Origin: Acanthopleura granulata
Lineage: Eukaryota; Mollusca; Polyplacophora; Chitonida; Chitonidae
Reading direction: 5' to 3'
NCBI GenBank assembly: GCA_016165875.1
Contig: JABBOT010000007.1
Location: 15,279,441 to 15,343,440 of the forward strand
Length of the DNA: 64,000 nucleotides
Shown: positions 57,201-62,191 of the stretch, piece by piece
Layout of the letters: every line of letters starts with the position of its first letter
Numbering within the stretch: position 1 is the first letter of the stretch
The notes under the pieces: generated by a model
The model's database searches: none
Seen by the model: only the letters and a program-made list of their open reading frames with translations
Told to the model about the DNA's origin: nothing
Made by a program: the position numbers and the translations under genes

Positions 57201-59626
57201 GGAAAGGTCAACGAATGCTCTTGCGCTATTTTGACGATGGTAACGGTAAATGTCACATACCCATTGGTACACGGTAAATGTAGGGAAAAGATTTACATCA
57301 TGTAAGATAGCCTGCATGAATGTATTTAACAGTTCCTAATTGTATTTAGGCCTACCTTGCAGCAGTCAAGCGCTTGGGTAGTCGTTAAAATGGTGGAAGT
57401 TAGTTATCATATTCATACGGCGGGTATGTCATTTGACCTGGCCACTTGGGTTACTGCCCAAGAATAACCGACTGGACTAGAGTAAAAACTGGAATTGAGG
57501 GGATGGTAGTCTATCGAGATGGATTCAGGGTGTTATTTTAAAATTCTGACATTCTTCACAACCCTGAGTCCATCAACCGTACTCCAAAAAATGGCAGCAA
57601 ATCTCTGAGCTTTAAGATGGATCTGCTTTCGCTGTTCGTGTTCGTGTCACGTATTTGACCTTGACCCCTTGGGTTACTGCCGAAGAATATATAACAGACA
57701 GGTACCTTACCTGTGCAAATTTCCAGGCAGTGTACAAGTCACACAGGAAGTGTTGCTCGCGGTTGGAAAACATGCAAGTTTTGTCAATCAAGAAGATTAA
57801 ATCAAATCACACGAAATAAAGTATTGTCATCTATATGATAAACACAGGATATAGCATAGAGGCAAAAGTGTGTGAAAATGAGGATTTTGCAGTGAGAAAA
57901 TCAAAGGTACTAGCATTCTCTTTCACAAGAGCGAAACAACAACCTATATTACTTTTTTATTTTCTAATCAACTTTAGTAGGCGGCAGTTCTGCCGTCCAC
58001 AGCCATTGAAAATTGCCACCTGCTGACTACTGATGAACACCTTGATGTGCATAAACTTTTGTTTCTTAGGTTACGTAGGTTAATCTGTCATAATTTTCAA
58101 GCATGTGCAGCTTTGTGGACAGTCTTATTCAGTATTGAAAGAAATGTGTTGCCCATTTTCATTTGATTTTAAATGTTGAGTGCTAGAGAACTATGTGATT
58201 TTCGGTTCATTTATTCATTTATTTGATTGGTGTTTTGCAATGTACTTGAGAATATTTTACTTATACGACGGTGGCCAGCATTATGAGGGGAGGAAACCGA
58301 ACACAGCGTCAGCAAAACCCACGACCATCTGCAGGTTGCTGGATTTTCAGTTTAGTGTACATGAATATGCTACTAATGCCTCTTCCTCATCCTCACATAT
58401 TAGGTGTCTTGATTCAAATTAGCAATTTTAACATACGAAATAACTGTTAACTCTGATGTTGAATGATGGATCTGTAAACTTTTTCAAAATTTTACTTCGT
58501 TTCATTAGAGAGTAATATCTGTACACATGCATTTCATATGAGTGTACTACATCTGTTGATCAGTTGTTTTCTATGGGGTTTTGAGGATTTCCATAATATT
58601 GGTGTTAGCAGTTGAGTGATTCTGTGCAAGGTCTCCAATCAGCTGACAATCCTCAAACCACAATCAAGTGGTGACCGTTTTCAGTTGAGAAAAAACATTT
58701 AGCTGATGCCCCTCATCAGTTACAAGCAGTGGTGGTATATCTGAAGGGTCCAAGGCCTCCAGCCAGCATCAGGCCGAAAATTTTGCCCAACACAAAAATT
58801 TATAGCAAACATGTGCTGTATTATGATGTGTTGCCTTGATCGATTGCCACGTTCAGCAGTGGTACAAATAATGAAGATATTTTGGACTTAGTTTGTGCTC
58901 ACACTAACCAAACAAATAGAAGTGGTAAGGACTTAATTGCAGAATTTTGTTAGGGAAAATGTCTTCAGCCTTACCGCAGATCACAATATGACGTTCTAGT
59001 GTAATGCATTCTCTTTAAACTAATGTCATGAACTGGGGAAGAAAAGATTGATATAAAATTGTGCAGAGTACTGCTGCTGGGCCTTCCATTATAGATAGGC
59101 ACATTGTGCGTGGAGAAGACTAACAGATTTTACTGGAAAGCAACTGTTCACTTGTTACGAGAAGAATGAAATTAGAAGAAGGGCAATAGACCCATTTCGC
59201 AGCCTTTTGGCTCTAGTTTAATTACATACACTTAGAAAAGGAGAAAGTTTTAAGTAGATGAAAAATGATAAGCTGGGCATTTGTGAACTTTTACAGATCA
59301 AGTGACAAAACAATGATGCTGTCCAATTAGTGGTTGATCTTTGATATATCGCTCCTGAAAAAAAAAAAAAAAAGAAAAAACTTGTAAATGTCACTTCGAA
59401 AAATCTTGAAATGTGAATGAGGACAAATTCATGAATCCTTTTAATACATAAGTGTAGTATTTATCTTTATCTCCTTCATTTTTGGATGGTATTTTTTTTT
59501 TGTTATTTTTTCTTCAGCCAACTACACTCTACAACTAATTTACGAATCTACCGTATGCCTGACCCAGACAAGTGTCAAGGTGATCAGGCAGTTGAGAAGT
59601 CATCCCAGGAGGAGGACGAGGATTAA
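14861..59626 (+). CDS. SMC6: Structural maintenance of chromosomes protein 6, complete, 26 coding exons plus one alternative exon
   Basis: Exons: 14861-14989, 17934-18048, 18770-18875, 20384-20520, 21127-21269, 21990-22091, 23850-23987, 24436-24516, 28212-28358, 29000-29088, 32418-32582, 33337-33515, 34022-34197, 34660-34686, 35176-35259, 35685-35771, 37352-37621, 38735-38791, 42389-42559, 44079-44216, 46650-46768, 48474-48573, 53717-53875 (alternative 52086-52244), 55429-55596, 56707-56804, 59518-59626. All are phase-consistent and give 1097 residues, close to the roughly 1090 usual for animals. Walker A GRNGSGKS is at 78-85, the Q-loop NQD at 192-194, coiled coil at about 210-460, hinge about 470-700, second coiled coil to about 900, signature LSGGE at 995-999, Walker [11 protein letters not shown] at 1021-1030. 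SMC6 pairs with SMC5 and the NSE subunits in the nuclear SMC5/6 ATPase, which acts in recombinational repair, replication-fork stability and silencing of extrachromosomal DNA. The start is fixed by an in-frame TAG at 14843-14845. A piggyBac element lies in intron 8. Confidence 0.96.
14990..16150. other. SMC6: SMC6 intron 1, 5' part
   Basis: No gene seen. Holds the AT microsatellite at 15268-15332 and otherwise unremarkable AT-rich sequence. Confidence 0.6.
15268..15332. repeat. (AT)n microsatellite, imperfect
   Basis: Two runs of TATATATA joined by GTATATATAAATATACA, forming a nearly self-complementary stretch. Confidence 0.95.
16151..16407 (+). mobile_element. SINE copy, full length, plus orientation
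   Basis: Head TTGTTCAGTCGGTTAACGCG (box A-like) and GAATTCAAGTC (decayed box B), then the conserved body GGCCGTACGTGGGAAGG and GGATGGTCGTGGGTTTCC, and an A-rich tail. Sits in SMC6 intron 1. Confidence 0.85.
16408..17933. other. SMC6: SMC6 intron 1, 3' part
   Basis: No recognised element. Overlapping open frames at 16502-17068 in different frames show no family resemblance and are probably chance. Confidence 0.5.
17934..18048 (+). CDS. SMC6: SMC6 exon 2 (residues 44-82, start of ATPase head)
   Basis: Encodes [15 protein letters not shown], the conserved first strand of SMC6 heads, to VIGRNG; the Walker A loop is split by intron 2. Acceptor TGTTACAG, donor GTATGT. Confidence 0.95.
18049..18769. 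other. SMC6: SMC6 intron 2 with an unexplained open stretch
   Basis: 18074-18367 is open for 97 codons on the plus strand, and 18109-18339 is open for 76 codons on the minus strand. GC is higher than in the flanks. I recognise neither translation. Confidence 0.4.
18770..18875 (+). CDS. SMC6: SMC6 exon 3 (residues 82-117, Walker A)
   Basis: Completes GRNGSGKS with the nucleotide-binding K84, then [14 protein letters not shown] and [11 protein letters not shown]. Acceptor TTGTTTCAG, donor GTATGC. Confidence 0.95.
18904..18945 (-). mobile_element. SINE tail fragment
   Basis: TTGATCGGTGTTTTACACCG followed by ATTGCACTTGAG: only the 3' end of the SINE is left, 28 nt after SMC6 exon 3. Confidence 0.5.
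19047..19113 (+). mobile_element. SINE 3' fragment
   Basis: TTTCCTCCCGCAATAATGCT to AAATATTCTTGAATACGGC: the 3' part of the SINE. Confidence 0.65.
19114..20383. other. SMC6: SMC6 intron 3, nothing recognised
   Basis: No gene or repeat unit identified. A poly-T tract precedes the exon 4 acceptor. Confidence 0.5.
20384..20520 (+). CDS. SMC6: SMC6 exon 4 (residues 117-163)
   Basis: Encodes [14 protein letters not shown] and [19 protein letters not shown], the head's beta-sheet. Acceptor TTTTTTTCCAG, donor GTATTA. Confidence 0.95.
20571..20747. mobile_element. MITE of the same family, copy 2 (degenerate)
   Basis: Interior AAAAAAGTGCAGTTTTAGAGG and GTCATAAAATATTATATTTG, ending GATGAAATTTTAGGTAGTTT. 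The left end is eroded. It lies directly after SMC6 exon 4. Confidence 0.55.
20840..21047. mobile_element. MITE of the same family, copy 3 (good ends)
   Basis: Left end TTACTGCAAATGACC; right end GGTCATTTAGGGTAA, its near-perfect inverse. No coding capacity. It ends 79 nt before SMC6 exon 5. Confidence 0.7.
21127..21269 (+). CDS. SMC6: SMC6 exon 5 (residues 163-210, Q-loop)
   Basis: Encodes [21 protein letters not shown]193 is the Q-loop glutamine of SMC heads. Ends [12 protein letters not shown]. Acceptor GATTGACAG, donor GTAAAC. Confidence 0.95.
21643..21763. repeat. Short tandem repeat, about 22 bp
   Basis: Four to five units around TTTTGCCAGTCCAAATTAAA, just upstream of the exon 6 acceptor minisatellite. 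Confidence 0.7.
21778..21989 (+). repeat. Minisatellite of about 34 bp ending exactly at the SMC6 exon 6 acceptor
   Basis: Six units of the type CTGGTTGTACAGTGTGTGTA + ATTGTTCTCTAAGA. The last unit ends TTCTCTCCTTGGCAG, the functional acceptor. Confidence 0.85.
21990..22091 (+). CDS. SMC6: SMC6 exon 6 (residues 211-244)
   Basis: Encodes [15 protein letters not shown], where the coiled coil begins. Acceptor CCTTGGCAG, donor GTTAGT. The acceptor is the last unit of a minisatellite. Confidence 0.94.
22198..22375 (+). mobile_element. SINE copy, diverged, plus orientation
   Basis: CAGCAACCTGTGGATGGTCA, GTGCTGGCCACCGTCATACA and GTATGGCTTAAAACAC, tail CATAAATGAATA. Lies 107 nt after SMC6 exon 6. 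Confidence 0.7.
22376..23447. other. SMC6: SMC6 intron 6, no gene
   Basis: Contains a duplicated word (AAACATTTTCTTTCATGGGT at about 22696 and 23305), suggesting a further diverged repeat. Otherwise nothing recognised. Confidence 0.5.
23448..23709. mobile_element. MITE of the same family, copy 4 (degenerate)
   Basis: Contains AATGACTTAAAATTTCACCC, GAAAAGTGCAGTTTAAGAGG and CAAAACTCTCAGAACC, as in the other copies. The right terminus is AAATTTGAGGTCGTGTA. Confidence 0.5.
23850..23987 (+). CDS. SMC6: SMC6 exon 7 (residues 245-290, coiled coil)
   Basis: Contains [15 protein letters not shown], a conserved SMC6 landmark. Acceptor TCATTGCAG, donor GTGTGT (weak). Confidence 0.92.
24436..24516 (+). 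CDS. SMC6: SMC6 exon 8 (residues 291-317, coiled coil)
   Basis: Encodes [18 protein letters not shown] and then KVTEAG, phase 0-0. Acceptor TATTTTAG, donor GTAAGT. The next intron carries the piggyBac. Confidence 0.9.
24849..24953 (+). mobile_element. SINE 3' fragment, interrupted by the piggyBac element
   Basis: GGGCTATGGGTTTCC, GTGCTGGCTATCATCG, GCGTAAAGCACCAGTC and an AAATA-type tail that runs straight into the TTAA target of the piggyBac insertion. Confidence 0.65.
24958..24972 (+). repeat. piggyBac left terminal inverted repeat
   Basis: CCCTTTCGCTGCCGA directly after TTAA; perfect inverse of 27996-28010. Confidence 0.95.
25213..27324 (+). CDS. piggyBac transposase (PGBD4-like), 703 codons, intact
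   Basis: Catalyses cut-and-paste transposition at TTAA. Residues 1-100 are acidic ([16 protein letters not shown] and more Asp/Glu). About 125-150 is an RG-rich stretch ([19 protein letters not shown]), unusual in length and possibly nucleic-acid binding. The DDE_Tnp_1_7 core runs from about 205 to 600, with the three catalytic aspartates in conserved contexts: D359 ([13 protein letters not shown]), D433 (LFCDNLYTS) and D558 (GGVDKSDQ). The C-terminal cysteine-rich domain (662-698) has CNVC, CKQC, C687, C693 and H698. There are no stops or frameshifts, and the family length is normal (about 550-700). It is a single exon, as usual for the family. A domesticated gene is possible, but intact ends and TTAA flanks point to a mobile element. 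Confidence 0.96.
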   Translation: MARKLTVSEVIDELDLAYDSDSGPEFEGNSDTDDTADDNLDISENLGSDYGDFGNNLADCDGTEDGGMPVDIGDTDTGGGGDNANRGIEGNNFHSLANVSNGIQVSLPQTPVPTVARDRGSDRVNGGLGRGRNVRGRGRGGRGRGRGNGTRDVNEMEPEIGGRCPNNWVRIDTPDVDSGPTYTPDTSWCPQFMQSGQYGGGFLKTDMTGKEPVDFFHSFFPPEIYTHVAEQTNSYALQYFDDPSLELLPNSRLWEWCETNPGEIRAFIALEMAMGLCRKPALSSYFEKYWLTPTPAFGTVMSRNRYQLLLSFLHMNDNVDRIPKGQVGYDPLYKVRPIISMVKDKYVKLYQPQREISVDEAMLGFKGKLGIKQYMQDKPTKWGVKLWSLCDSNNGFMLKWNVCVGAGEGSVSEIVKRLLEPDFYDKGYYLFCDNLYTSADLFFELKDRATGACGTLRSNRIGNPVSITPHVRGARNDATARYPRPVLKKGDDPMFFTKNGMLCLYWQDNGTVRLLTSVHGNDVISKEIRKRGQGAGEGRIVHKPQAVVQYNKYMGGVDKSDQLRAYYSFERKTRKWYQVIWHFAIEIALMNGLICYNLANPDKQMQSHKFRQKVIDSLLEGQRNFYREEKKQMRVQNKHPLARLTGRHFQAEYADKKYRPDCNVCSDRNVRRVQTTFYCKQCNVPLCKPSKNCFERYHTVLNY
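27996..28010 (-). repeat. piggyBac right terminal inverted repeat
   Basis: TCGGCAGCGAAAGGG directly before TTAA. Confidence 0.95.
28212..28358 (+). CDS. SMC6: SMC6 exon 9 (residues 318-366, coiled coil)
   Basis: Heptad-like charged sequence [19 protein letters not shown] to [10 protein letters not shown]. Acceptor TTGTTTGCAG, donor GTAAGG. Confidence 0.92.
29000..29088 (+). CDS. SMC6: SMC6 exon 10 (residues 367-396, coiled coil)
   Basis: Encodes [17 protein letters not shown] and ERIEEIRN. Acceptor GTTTTCAG, donor GTAAAT. Confidence 0.9.
29245..29312 (+). mobile_element. SINE 3' fragment
   Basis: TTGTATAAGTGAAAAGCTCT and CATAAAGCATCAATCAAATA: tail portion only. Confidence 0.5.
29313..30747. 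other. SMC6: SMC6 intron 10, 5' part, nothing recognised
   Basis: AT-rich, no repeat unit or coding stretch I can support. Confidence 0.5.
30748..30990 (+). mobile_element. SINE copy, full length, with box A and box B
   Basis: The clearest head in the window: GGCCTCAGTCGGTTAGCGAG (box A-like) and GAGTTCGAGCCCAG (box B), then the body and a (TCAAA)n tail. Shows that the family is tRNA-derived. Confidence 0.9.
31285..31555 (+). repeat. Minisatellite of 32-34 bp in SMC6 intron 10, first block
   Basis: Diverged units of GACAGTGAATCATGACC + TCTGTGTCTGTTTTAG. Separated from the second block by about 340 bp of unrelated sequence. Confidence 0.8.
31893..32417 (+). repeat. Minisatellite of 32-34 bp ending exactly at the SMC6 exon 11 acceptor
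   Basis: About 15 units alternating two types (AACAGTGAATCATGAC.. and GGGACAGTATCATGAC..), each ending CTGTGTCTGTTTTAG. The last ends CTGTGTCTGTTTCAG, the real acceptor. Most units therefore carry a pyrimidine-AG splice-acceptor look-alike. Confidence 0.9.
32418..32582 (+). CDS. SMC6: SMC6 exon 11 (residues 396-451, coiled coil)
   Basis: Encodes [19 protein letters not shown] and [12 protein letters not shown]. Acceptor TCTGTTTCAG, which is the last unit of a long minisatellite; donor GTGCTC. Confidence 0.9.
33337..33515 (+). CDS. SMC6: SMC6 exon 12 (residues 451-511, hinge entry)
   Basis: Encodes [20 protein letters not shown] and [10 protein letters not shown], matching the conserved LKRFG..VP and GP.G of SMC6 hinges. 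Acceptor TGCGACAG, donor GTAAGG. Confidence 0.95.
34022..34197 (+). CDS. SMC6: SMC6 exon 13 (residues 511-569, hinge)
   Basis: Encodes [20 protein letters not shown] and [10 protein letters not shown], typical of SMC6 hinges. Acceptor GGTGACAG, donor GTCAGT. Confidence 0.95.
34660..34686 (+). CDS. SMC6: SMC6 exon 14, 27-nt micro-exon (residues 570-578)
   Basis: Encodes NQMHDVSKY, phase 0-0, after a strong polypyrimidine tract and TTTTTTGCAG; donor GTGAGT. The position matches the EIYDV segment of vertebrate SMC6. Confidence 0.85.
34957..35092 (+). mobile_element. SINE 3' half
   Basis: CAGCAACCTGCGAATGG, TTTCCTCCCACCATAATGCT, GTTGTATAAGTG, tail (AAATA)n. Ends 84 nt before SMC6 exon 15. Confidence 0.75.
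35176..35259 (+). CDS. SMC6: SMC6 exon 15 (residues 579-606, hinge)
   Basis: Encodes [20 protein letters not shown], matching the VLTALEI..VVANSLID segment of the family. Acceptor GTTTGACAG, donor GTAACC. Confidence 0.94.
35685..35771 (+). CDS. SMC6: SMC6 exon 16 (residues 607-635, hinge)
   Basis: Encodes [19 protein letters not shown], a strongly conserved hinge strand. Acceptor GCTTTGCAG, donor GTACAT. Confidence 0.95.
36211..36330. repeat. Short tandem repeat, about 17 bp
   Basis: Seven to eight units of CTGCTCATGGTACAAT in SMC6 intron 16. Confidence 0.85.
36401..36487 (-). mobile_element. SINE 3' fragment, minus orientation
   Basis: TTTGATTGGTTGTTTACATG, ACTCAAGAATGTTTCACTTA, GCATTATGGTGGGAGGAAAC. 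Confidence 0.7.
36786..37273. mobile_element. Longer member of the TTACCCTAAATGACC family (about 490 bp)
   Basis: Left end TTACCCAAAATAACCTAAAA; right end TTTAGGTCATTTAGGGTA: inverted and about 17/19 matched. The right interior (GTAAGAATCAGCACCAAAAA, ACATTTTTGGGGGCAAG) is shared with 7432-7655. It ends 78 nt before SMC6 exon 17. Confidence 0.6.
37352..37621 (+). CDS. SMC6: SMC6 exon 17 (residues 636-725, hinge exit and coiled coil)
   Basis: Begins [19 protein letters not shown], matching AFTADGDQV of SMC6, then the descending coiled coil. The longest coding exon (270 nt). Acceptor CATTTTCAG, donor GTGAGT. Confidence 0.95.
37892..38144 (-). mobile_element. SINE copy, full length, minus orientation
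   Basis: Runs from the TTATTTATTTGATTG tail to the head GCTAGCGCACTAATCGACGG; 271 nt after SMC6 exon 17. Confidence 0.85.
38520..38690 (+). mobile_element. SINE copy, diverged, plus orientation
   Basis: GTTCCTCGTGAGTTCAGTCC, CACATGGGAAGGTCTGCC, TGCCATAATGTTGGTCGTCG. Ends 45 nt before SMC6 exon 18. Confidence 0.65.
38735..38791 (+). CDS. SMC6: SMC6 exon 18 (residues 726-744)
   Basis: Encodes [19 protein letters not shown]; the DVATL end matches vertebrate DIATLEDE. Acceptor TTTGACAG, donor GTGAGT. A long foldback element begins 11 nt after the donor. Confidence 0.92.
38803..39282. mobile_element. Long foldback MITE flanked by TTAA (about 480 bp)
   Basis: TTAA, then TAGGAATGACCAAAC at the left; GTGTGGTCTTTCCTT and TTAA at the right, near-inverse. 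The inverted arms extend to about 165 bp each (TGTATGGTGGATTTTATGGA at about 38918 against TCCTTAAAATCCACCATACA at about 39133), around a loop of roughly 130 bp. No coding capacity. The ends differ from those of the resident piggyBac. Confidence 0.8.
39283..42388. other. SMC6: SMC6 intron 18, 3' part, nothing recognised
   Basis: Three kilobases of AT-rich sequence without a supported gene or repeat unit. Poly-A and poly-T runs near 39898, 39960 and 41384. Confidence 0.5.
42389..42559 (+). CDS. SMC6: SMC6 exon 19 (residues 745-801, coiled coil)
   Basis: Encodes [19 protein letters not shown] to [11 protein letters not shown]. Acceptor TTTTACAG, donor GTGAGG. Confidence 0.93.
43005..43960 (+). 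repeat. Tandem repeat, unit about 150 bp, in SMC6 intron 19
   Basis: About six diverged units with the words GTCTGTCTGTC, TTAACTTTTC, GATTTCAGTGAAACTTGG, GTGTAGACTACA and AAGATACATAATTCG. Same family as 2609-3040. Open frames on this stretch are by-products. Confidence 0.75.
44079..44216 (+). CDS. SMC6: SMC6 exon 20 (residues 802-847, coiled coil)
   Basis: Encodes [20 protein letters not shown] and [12 protein letters not shown], matching vertebrate KRHYEEKQKEHLD. Acceptor ACGTACAG, donor GTAACT. Confidence 0.92.
44217..46394. other. SMC6: SMC6 intron 20 with unexplained open stretches
   Basis: On the minus strand 44226-44582 and 44626-44982 are each open for 118 codons. On the plus strand about 45100-45330 reads like a broken frame with several stops. 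None resembles a family I know; it may be a decayed element. A word around 45600-45640 (GTCAGAATTTTAAAATAA) recurs inverted near 57530. Confidence 0.35.
46395..46560 (+). repeat. CACACCTG-type dispersed repeat, copy 3
   Basis: Best preserved copy: CTCCCACACCTGGCACACTC, TCCAGGTGTTCC, GTGTGAATCTAGGTGTGC. It sits about 90 nt before the SMC6 exon 21 acceptor. Confidence 0.65.
46650..46768 (+). CDS. SMC6: SMC6 exon 21 (residues 848-887)
   Basis: Contains [11 protein letters not shown], a hallmark of SMC6 near the C-terminal neck. Acceptor CCGTTTCAG, donor GTCAGT. Confidence 0.94.
46769..48473. other. SMC6: SMC6 intron 21, nothing recognised
   Basis: AT-rich with a poly-A stretch at 46915-46965. 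No coding or repeat structure I can support. Confidence 0.5.
48474..48573 (+). CDS. SMC6: SMC6 exon 22 (residues 887-920)
   Basis: Encodes [19 protein letters not shown] and QQLKTFIK, returning to the head. Acceptor TTGGTAG, donor GTATGG, phase 0 at its end. Both exon 23 versions can follow it. Confidence 0.93.
48635..49903. mobile_element. Putative DNA transposon or MITE with 12-bp perfect inverted ends (1.27 kb)
   Basis: Left end AGGCTTCCAAGC, right end GCTTGGAAGCCT. The left end is followed by a second inverted word, making a terminal hairpin (AGCTAATAGCTAATAGCTTGG), then GTACGGATTATTATTATTC. No transposase is seen, so it would be non-autonomous. Target duplication not clear. In SMC6 intron 22. 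Confidence 0.55.
49904..52085. other. SMC6: SMC6 intron 22, 3' part
   Basis: Checked for further copies of exon 23; none seen. Open frames at 50078-50308 and 51034-51249 have no resemblance to it or to known families. Confidence 0.5.
52086..52244 (+). CDS. SMC6: SMC6 alternative exon 23a (53 codons)
   Basis: Exactly 159 nt, phase 0-0, acceptor TTTTGTTTCAG and consensus donor GTAAGT. Encodes [16 protein letters not shown] to [17 protein letters not shown]. It aligns without gaps to exon 23b (16 of 53 identical: L2, M6, R9, K11, I20, RTK 23-25, F28, Q36, GK 39-40, H45, KE 47-48, L50). Open throughout. It is less like the vertebrate segment, as I recall it, than 23b is. Either a mutually exclusive exon or a decaying duplicate; the unbroken frame and splice sites favour use. 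Confidence 0.8.
52488..53420 (+). repeat. Minisatellite of about 37 bp between SMC6 exons 23a and 23b
   Basis: About 25 units in two subtypes: CCCCACAGTCAAAATACTAC + ATCAACCAAGCTGTA (52488-53070) and CACAGTCAAAACACATGGGT + CAATCCC (53070-53340). Nearly every unit has CCCACAG or CTCACAG, a weak splice-acceptor look-alike. The 376-codon open frame over it is a by-product. Confidence 0.92.
53717..53875 (+). CDS. SMC6: SMC6 exon 23b, canonical version (residues 921-973)
   Basis: Encodes [19 protein letters not shown] to [17 protein letters not shown]. By memory about 23 of 53 positions match human SMC6 without gaps. It packs in the C-terminal ATPase lobe just before the signature motif. Acceptor TCTGTTTCAG, donor GTAAGT. 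Confidence 0.92.
53876..55428. other. SMC6: SMC6 intron 23, nothing recognised
   Basis: No third exon 23 copy, no repeat unit, no supported coding sequence. Confidence 0.5.
55429..55596 (+). CDS. SMC6: SMC6 exon 24 (residues 974-1029, signature motif and Walker B)
   Basis: Contains [18 protein letters not shown] (ABC signature) and [11 protein letters not shown] with catalytic D1023-E1024. Acceptor TCCCTTAG, donor GTGAGT. Its last 18 nt and donor form the first unit of a minisatellite. Confidence 0.96.
55579..55935 (+). repeat. Minisatellite of 26 bp starting in SMC6 exon 24 and copying its donor
   Basis: About 14 units of GAGTTTGATGTGTTTATGGT + GAGTAT. The first unit is the end of exon 24 (encoding EFDVFM of Walker B) plus its donor; later units keep ATGGTGAGT in at least six copies. 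Confidence 0.9.
56433..56563. repeat. Short tandem repeat, about 26 bp
   Basis: Five units of GAAAGTTGCCACTGTGGCAC + ACTTGG, inside a region with a tRNA-like GTGGGTTCAATCC at 56267. Confidence 0.9.
56707..56804 (+). CDS. SMC6: SMC6 exon 25 (residues 1030-1062)
   Basis: Encodes [16 protein letters not shown] and [11 protein letters not shown], the strand after Walker B. Acceptor CATCCCCAG, donor GTAAGT. Confidence 0.95.
56805..58210. other. SMC6: SMC6 intron 25, 5' part
   Basis: No gene. Around 57530-57590 it shares, in inverse, sequence with 45580-45655, so a dispersed repeat is present. Confidence 0.45.
58211..58342 (-). mobile_element. SINE 3' half, minus orientation
   Basis: ATTTGATTGGTGTTTTGCAA, ACTTATACGACGGTGGCC, GACCATCTGCAGGTTGCTGG, then stops abruptly. 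Confidence 0.75.
58343..59517. other. SMC6: SMC6 intron 25, 3' part, nothing recognised
   Basis: AT-rich; poly-A at 59359-59374 and a polypyrimidine tract before exon 26. Confidence 0.5.
59518..59626 (+). CDS. SMC6: SMC6 exon 26 (residues 1062-1097 and stop)
   Basis: Encodes [14 protein letters not shown] and an acidic tail QEEDED, as in the family, then TAA. Acceptor TTTCTTCAG. It is 2.7 kb from exon 25. Confidence 0.93.
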
Positions 59627-59838
59627 GCCAGAACAAATGGAGCAGGATTGGTTAAGTGGGAGGTGAGGAGTATCCACAGTGTCAGAGCACAATGATTTGT
59701 TCTCTGTGTTTCTGCCTGGATGGAGTTATGCATGCTTTAATGAGAAAAAGCTCAGCTGAGAAGATAGTTGTGAGACCATTTCTTTGGTGACAAGAAGATC
59801 AGTCTCCACGGAGGGAGTTTTGTCCCTTTGGTGAGGAC

Positions 59839-60277
59839 AATAAACCCCCAGTGGACAGTAAAGACAACTGTTCTTAGTGGAGAGGGTTACATGTAAGTGC
59901 CTTTAGTGTTCTTGAAGGATTTCAAGAAAGGACGGATGCAGATGCATTAAAACTGATTATGCATATATTTGTTAAGATTCAGTTGTTATGGTAAATGTTG
60001 CAAGGAAAATTCATTTGCTCAGATATATGTACGATTGTGTTAATTATCTGTAAGAATTAACAATGGCGCATGTGCTTTGTTTGTCCAAACATTGAACAGA
60101 AGTAATCAGATGTTAACAATTCAGTGTTGTGAAACAAAAAAAAAAAAAAACTGCAAAAATCAAATTGTTGAAAAGTCTAGTCTCTGATGAACTTTTGTTG
60201 TTTGTTTTTTGTGTTAATCTTATGTTTACATGCATATGGAACAAGTTGTTTTGTGGAAATCCCTCTTGCATAATAAA
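59839..60277 (+). terminator. SMC6: SMC6 3' UTR poly(A) signals
   Basis: AATAAA occurs at 59839-59844 and 60272-60277. The second has T-rich sequence after it and is the more likely end; the first would give a short 3' UTR. Confidence 0.5.
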
Positions 60278-62191
60278 TGTGATTTTCTAACGTTATGATG
60301 TAGTTAACATTATTGCAAAACTCTTATCCATTTTCACATCGTCATTTGTCATGGTCCACTGGTTGGAAGCATTAGCCTTTCAATCTCTAGGACACACAAG
60401 ATGCCGAGCCAAACCGGTCCTTGAAGAGGGAATGTGTAGATTATCCAGCTCACACTGCTGGTGAGACCTTGACGACAACTTGTGTGGTTCGTTTGCGCAT
60501 TTTCCAGATGTTAATTTGTTCCTGTAACTTCTGGGACTGAGCTGATGTCTGGTTGTGTAATGTTGCCGTTTATCAAATATGTTCACGGACATCTTTGCAA
60601 ATACATGCAAATAAGTTGCGTGTTAATGTCCAGTAATTTTGGTTTTCTCTGGCCACTTTTTCACAAAATTCATACCTATGCTTTGCTGTTGTTTGTTTGT
60701 TCTCTGGTCTGTGGCTGTTGATGGTTTGGCAAAGTTGAATGCTCTCTGGCTTGTCATGTTCTTTGGCTTGTCATGTTCTTGGCTAAGTTTTGTGGACATC
60801 GTACATACATGGTACCTTGCTATCATCAATCCTGAATCCTCTGTCATGAATGAGCAGGTGGCCATTCTTGTTGCAGGTGATCATCGAGGCTGTGTTCAAA
60901 TCCAGCTTTTGGTGGTAGGTTTATGTCAGGATAGACTGATATATGGGTACCCAATGAACGGTTAAGGCTTTAACGTCTTCATCTTAGTGTTTGTTGTGTA
61001 ACCCTTTTGTTTCCTACTGAGTTGGATCTCGAGACTGCGTATTTGAGGAAAGAAACAACACCTCAATATTATTCAGGGAGGTAAACATACCAGCTTATAT
61101 GTTATGTGACATGCTTGATGCTGTTTGAAAGGTCATCTGTATTTAATATGTATATTTGCTCACAGCCTACAAGTTACAGCGGGGTAGTTATGGCTCACTG
61201 TGGGAACTCTGGTTTCCTCCACCCCAAAACCTGAATGACATCAAGAAAGCCGTCGTGTTTCAGAATAAATTGATCACCATGTAGTCAAGTAAATAAATGA
61301 ACGCGAGCAGTTGTTAATAAACTCTTAACACCTACGTACATAAGATCTGGGAACTTCTCAATTTTATTGTTGCCTCTAGTGTCAGGAAAACAATAATGGA
61401 TGTACTGCTGCACACAATATCATACGATAAAAGTTGGTGTAGGAAAGTATAAATTAAGGCACCTCTCAGCACGGCTTACATGAATCTGAACGTGCGAGAG
61501 GGAAAGAGAGTGGCTGTACACACATATACACATTGCACAGATAAGGTGTACAGTAAAGTACAACTGTCATGGTTTGCAGATACACACACAGCTACACTAA
61601 TCTCCATAATGATTAAAATGGAGTACAAGGAGCAAATTCTGAAACAAATCAAGAAAATATAATAAATATCTATAAGGATAAACTTGATAAATGGCACTGG
61701 AGTGGACATGAACAGAAAATAAAAGACTACAAAAGAAGGTAAGCAATGAAAATCTTTTTTCACATACAGAAGGAAAACACTTTCAAGCGGTACATTTTCT
61801 GCTTACATCCTCATGTGTAATTGGGACAGATTGGGCCAACGCTATTTATAATCCAGAATCACAAACATGCAAACATCTACTAGATTCACATATTCCTAAC
61901 AAGCAATGTCTGTAACGCAAAAAAGTTCGTTCAGTTATTTGTTTTACTATCATGATTAACTTATATGATCATGTGTGCAAGTTTACACTGGTTTCACACA
62001 GGTTTAAGCTACAATCTACACACATTACACAAAGAACTGTACTCACTATAAAACAGCAAGATTTTTTTCTAAATATTACTGTCTTGAACTCGATGATTAA
62101 TTTTGTTTTCATCAAGTTCTTTTACCAATTGAATCACAGGAGGACTGACATACACTCAAAGGACAATGGACACCAACACCTGTGATTATAT
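60278..62191. other. Spacer between SMC6 and the TIR gene
   Basis: The two genes converge here. A 108-codon plus-strand frame at 60639-60965 contains a perfect short tandem word (GGCTTGTCATGTTCTTGG type) and is not recognised. No RNA gene seen. Confidence 0.45.

Noticed and set aside
60639..60965. Hydrophobic 108-codon open frame after SMC6
   Set aside because: Contains an internal tandem word, is open on both strands, has no recognisable domain, and lies in the 3' flank.
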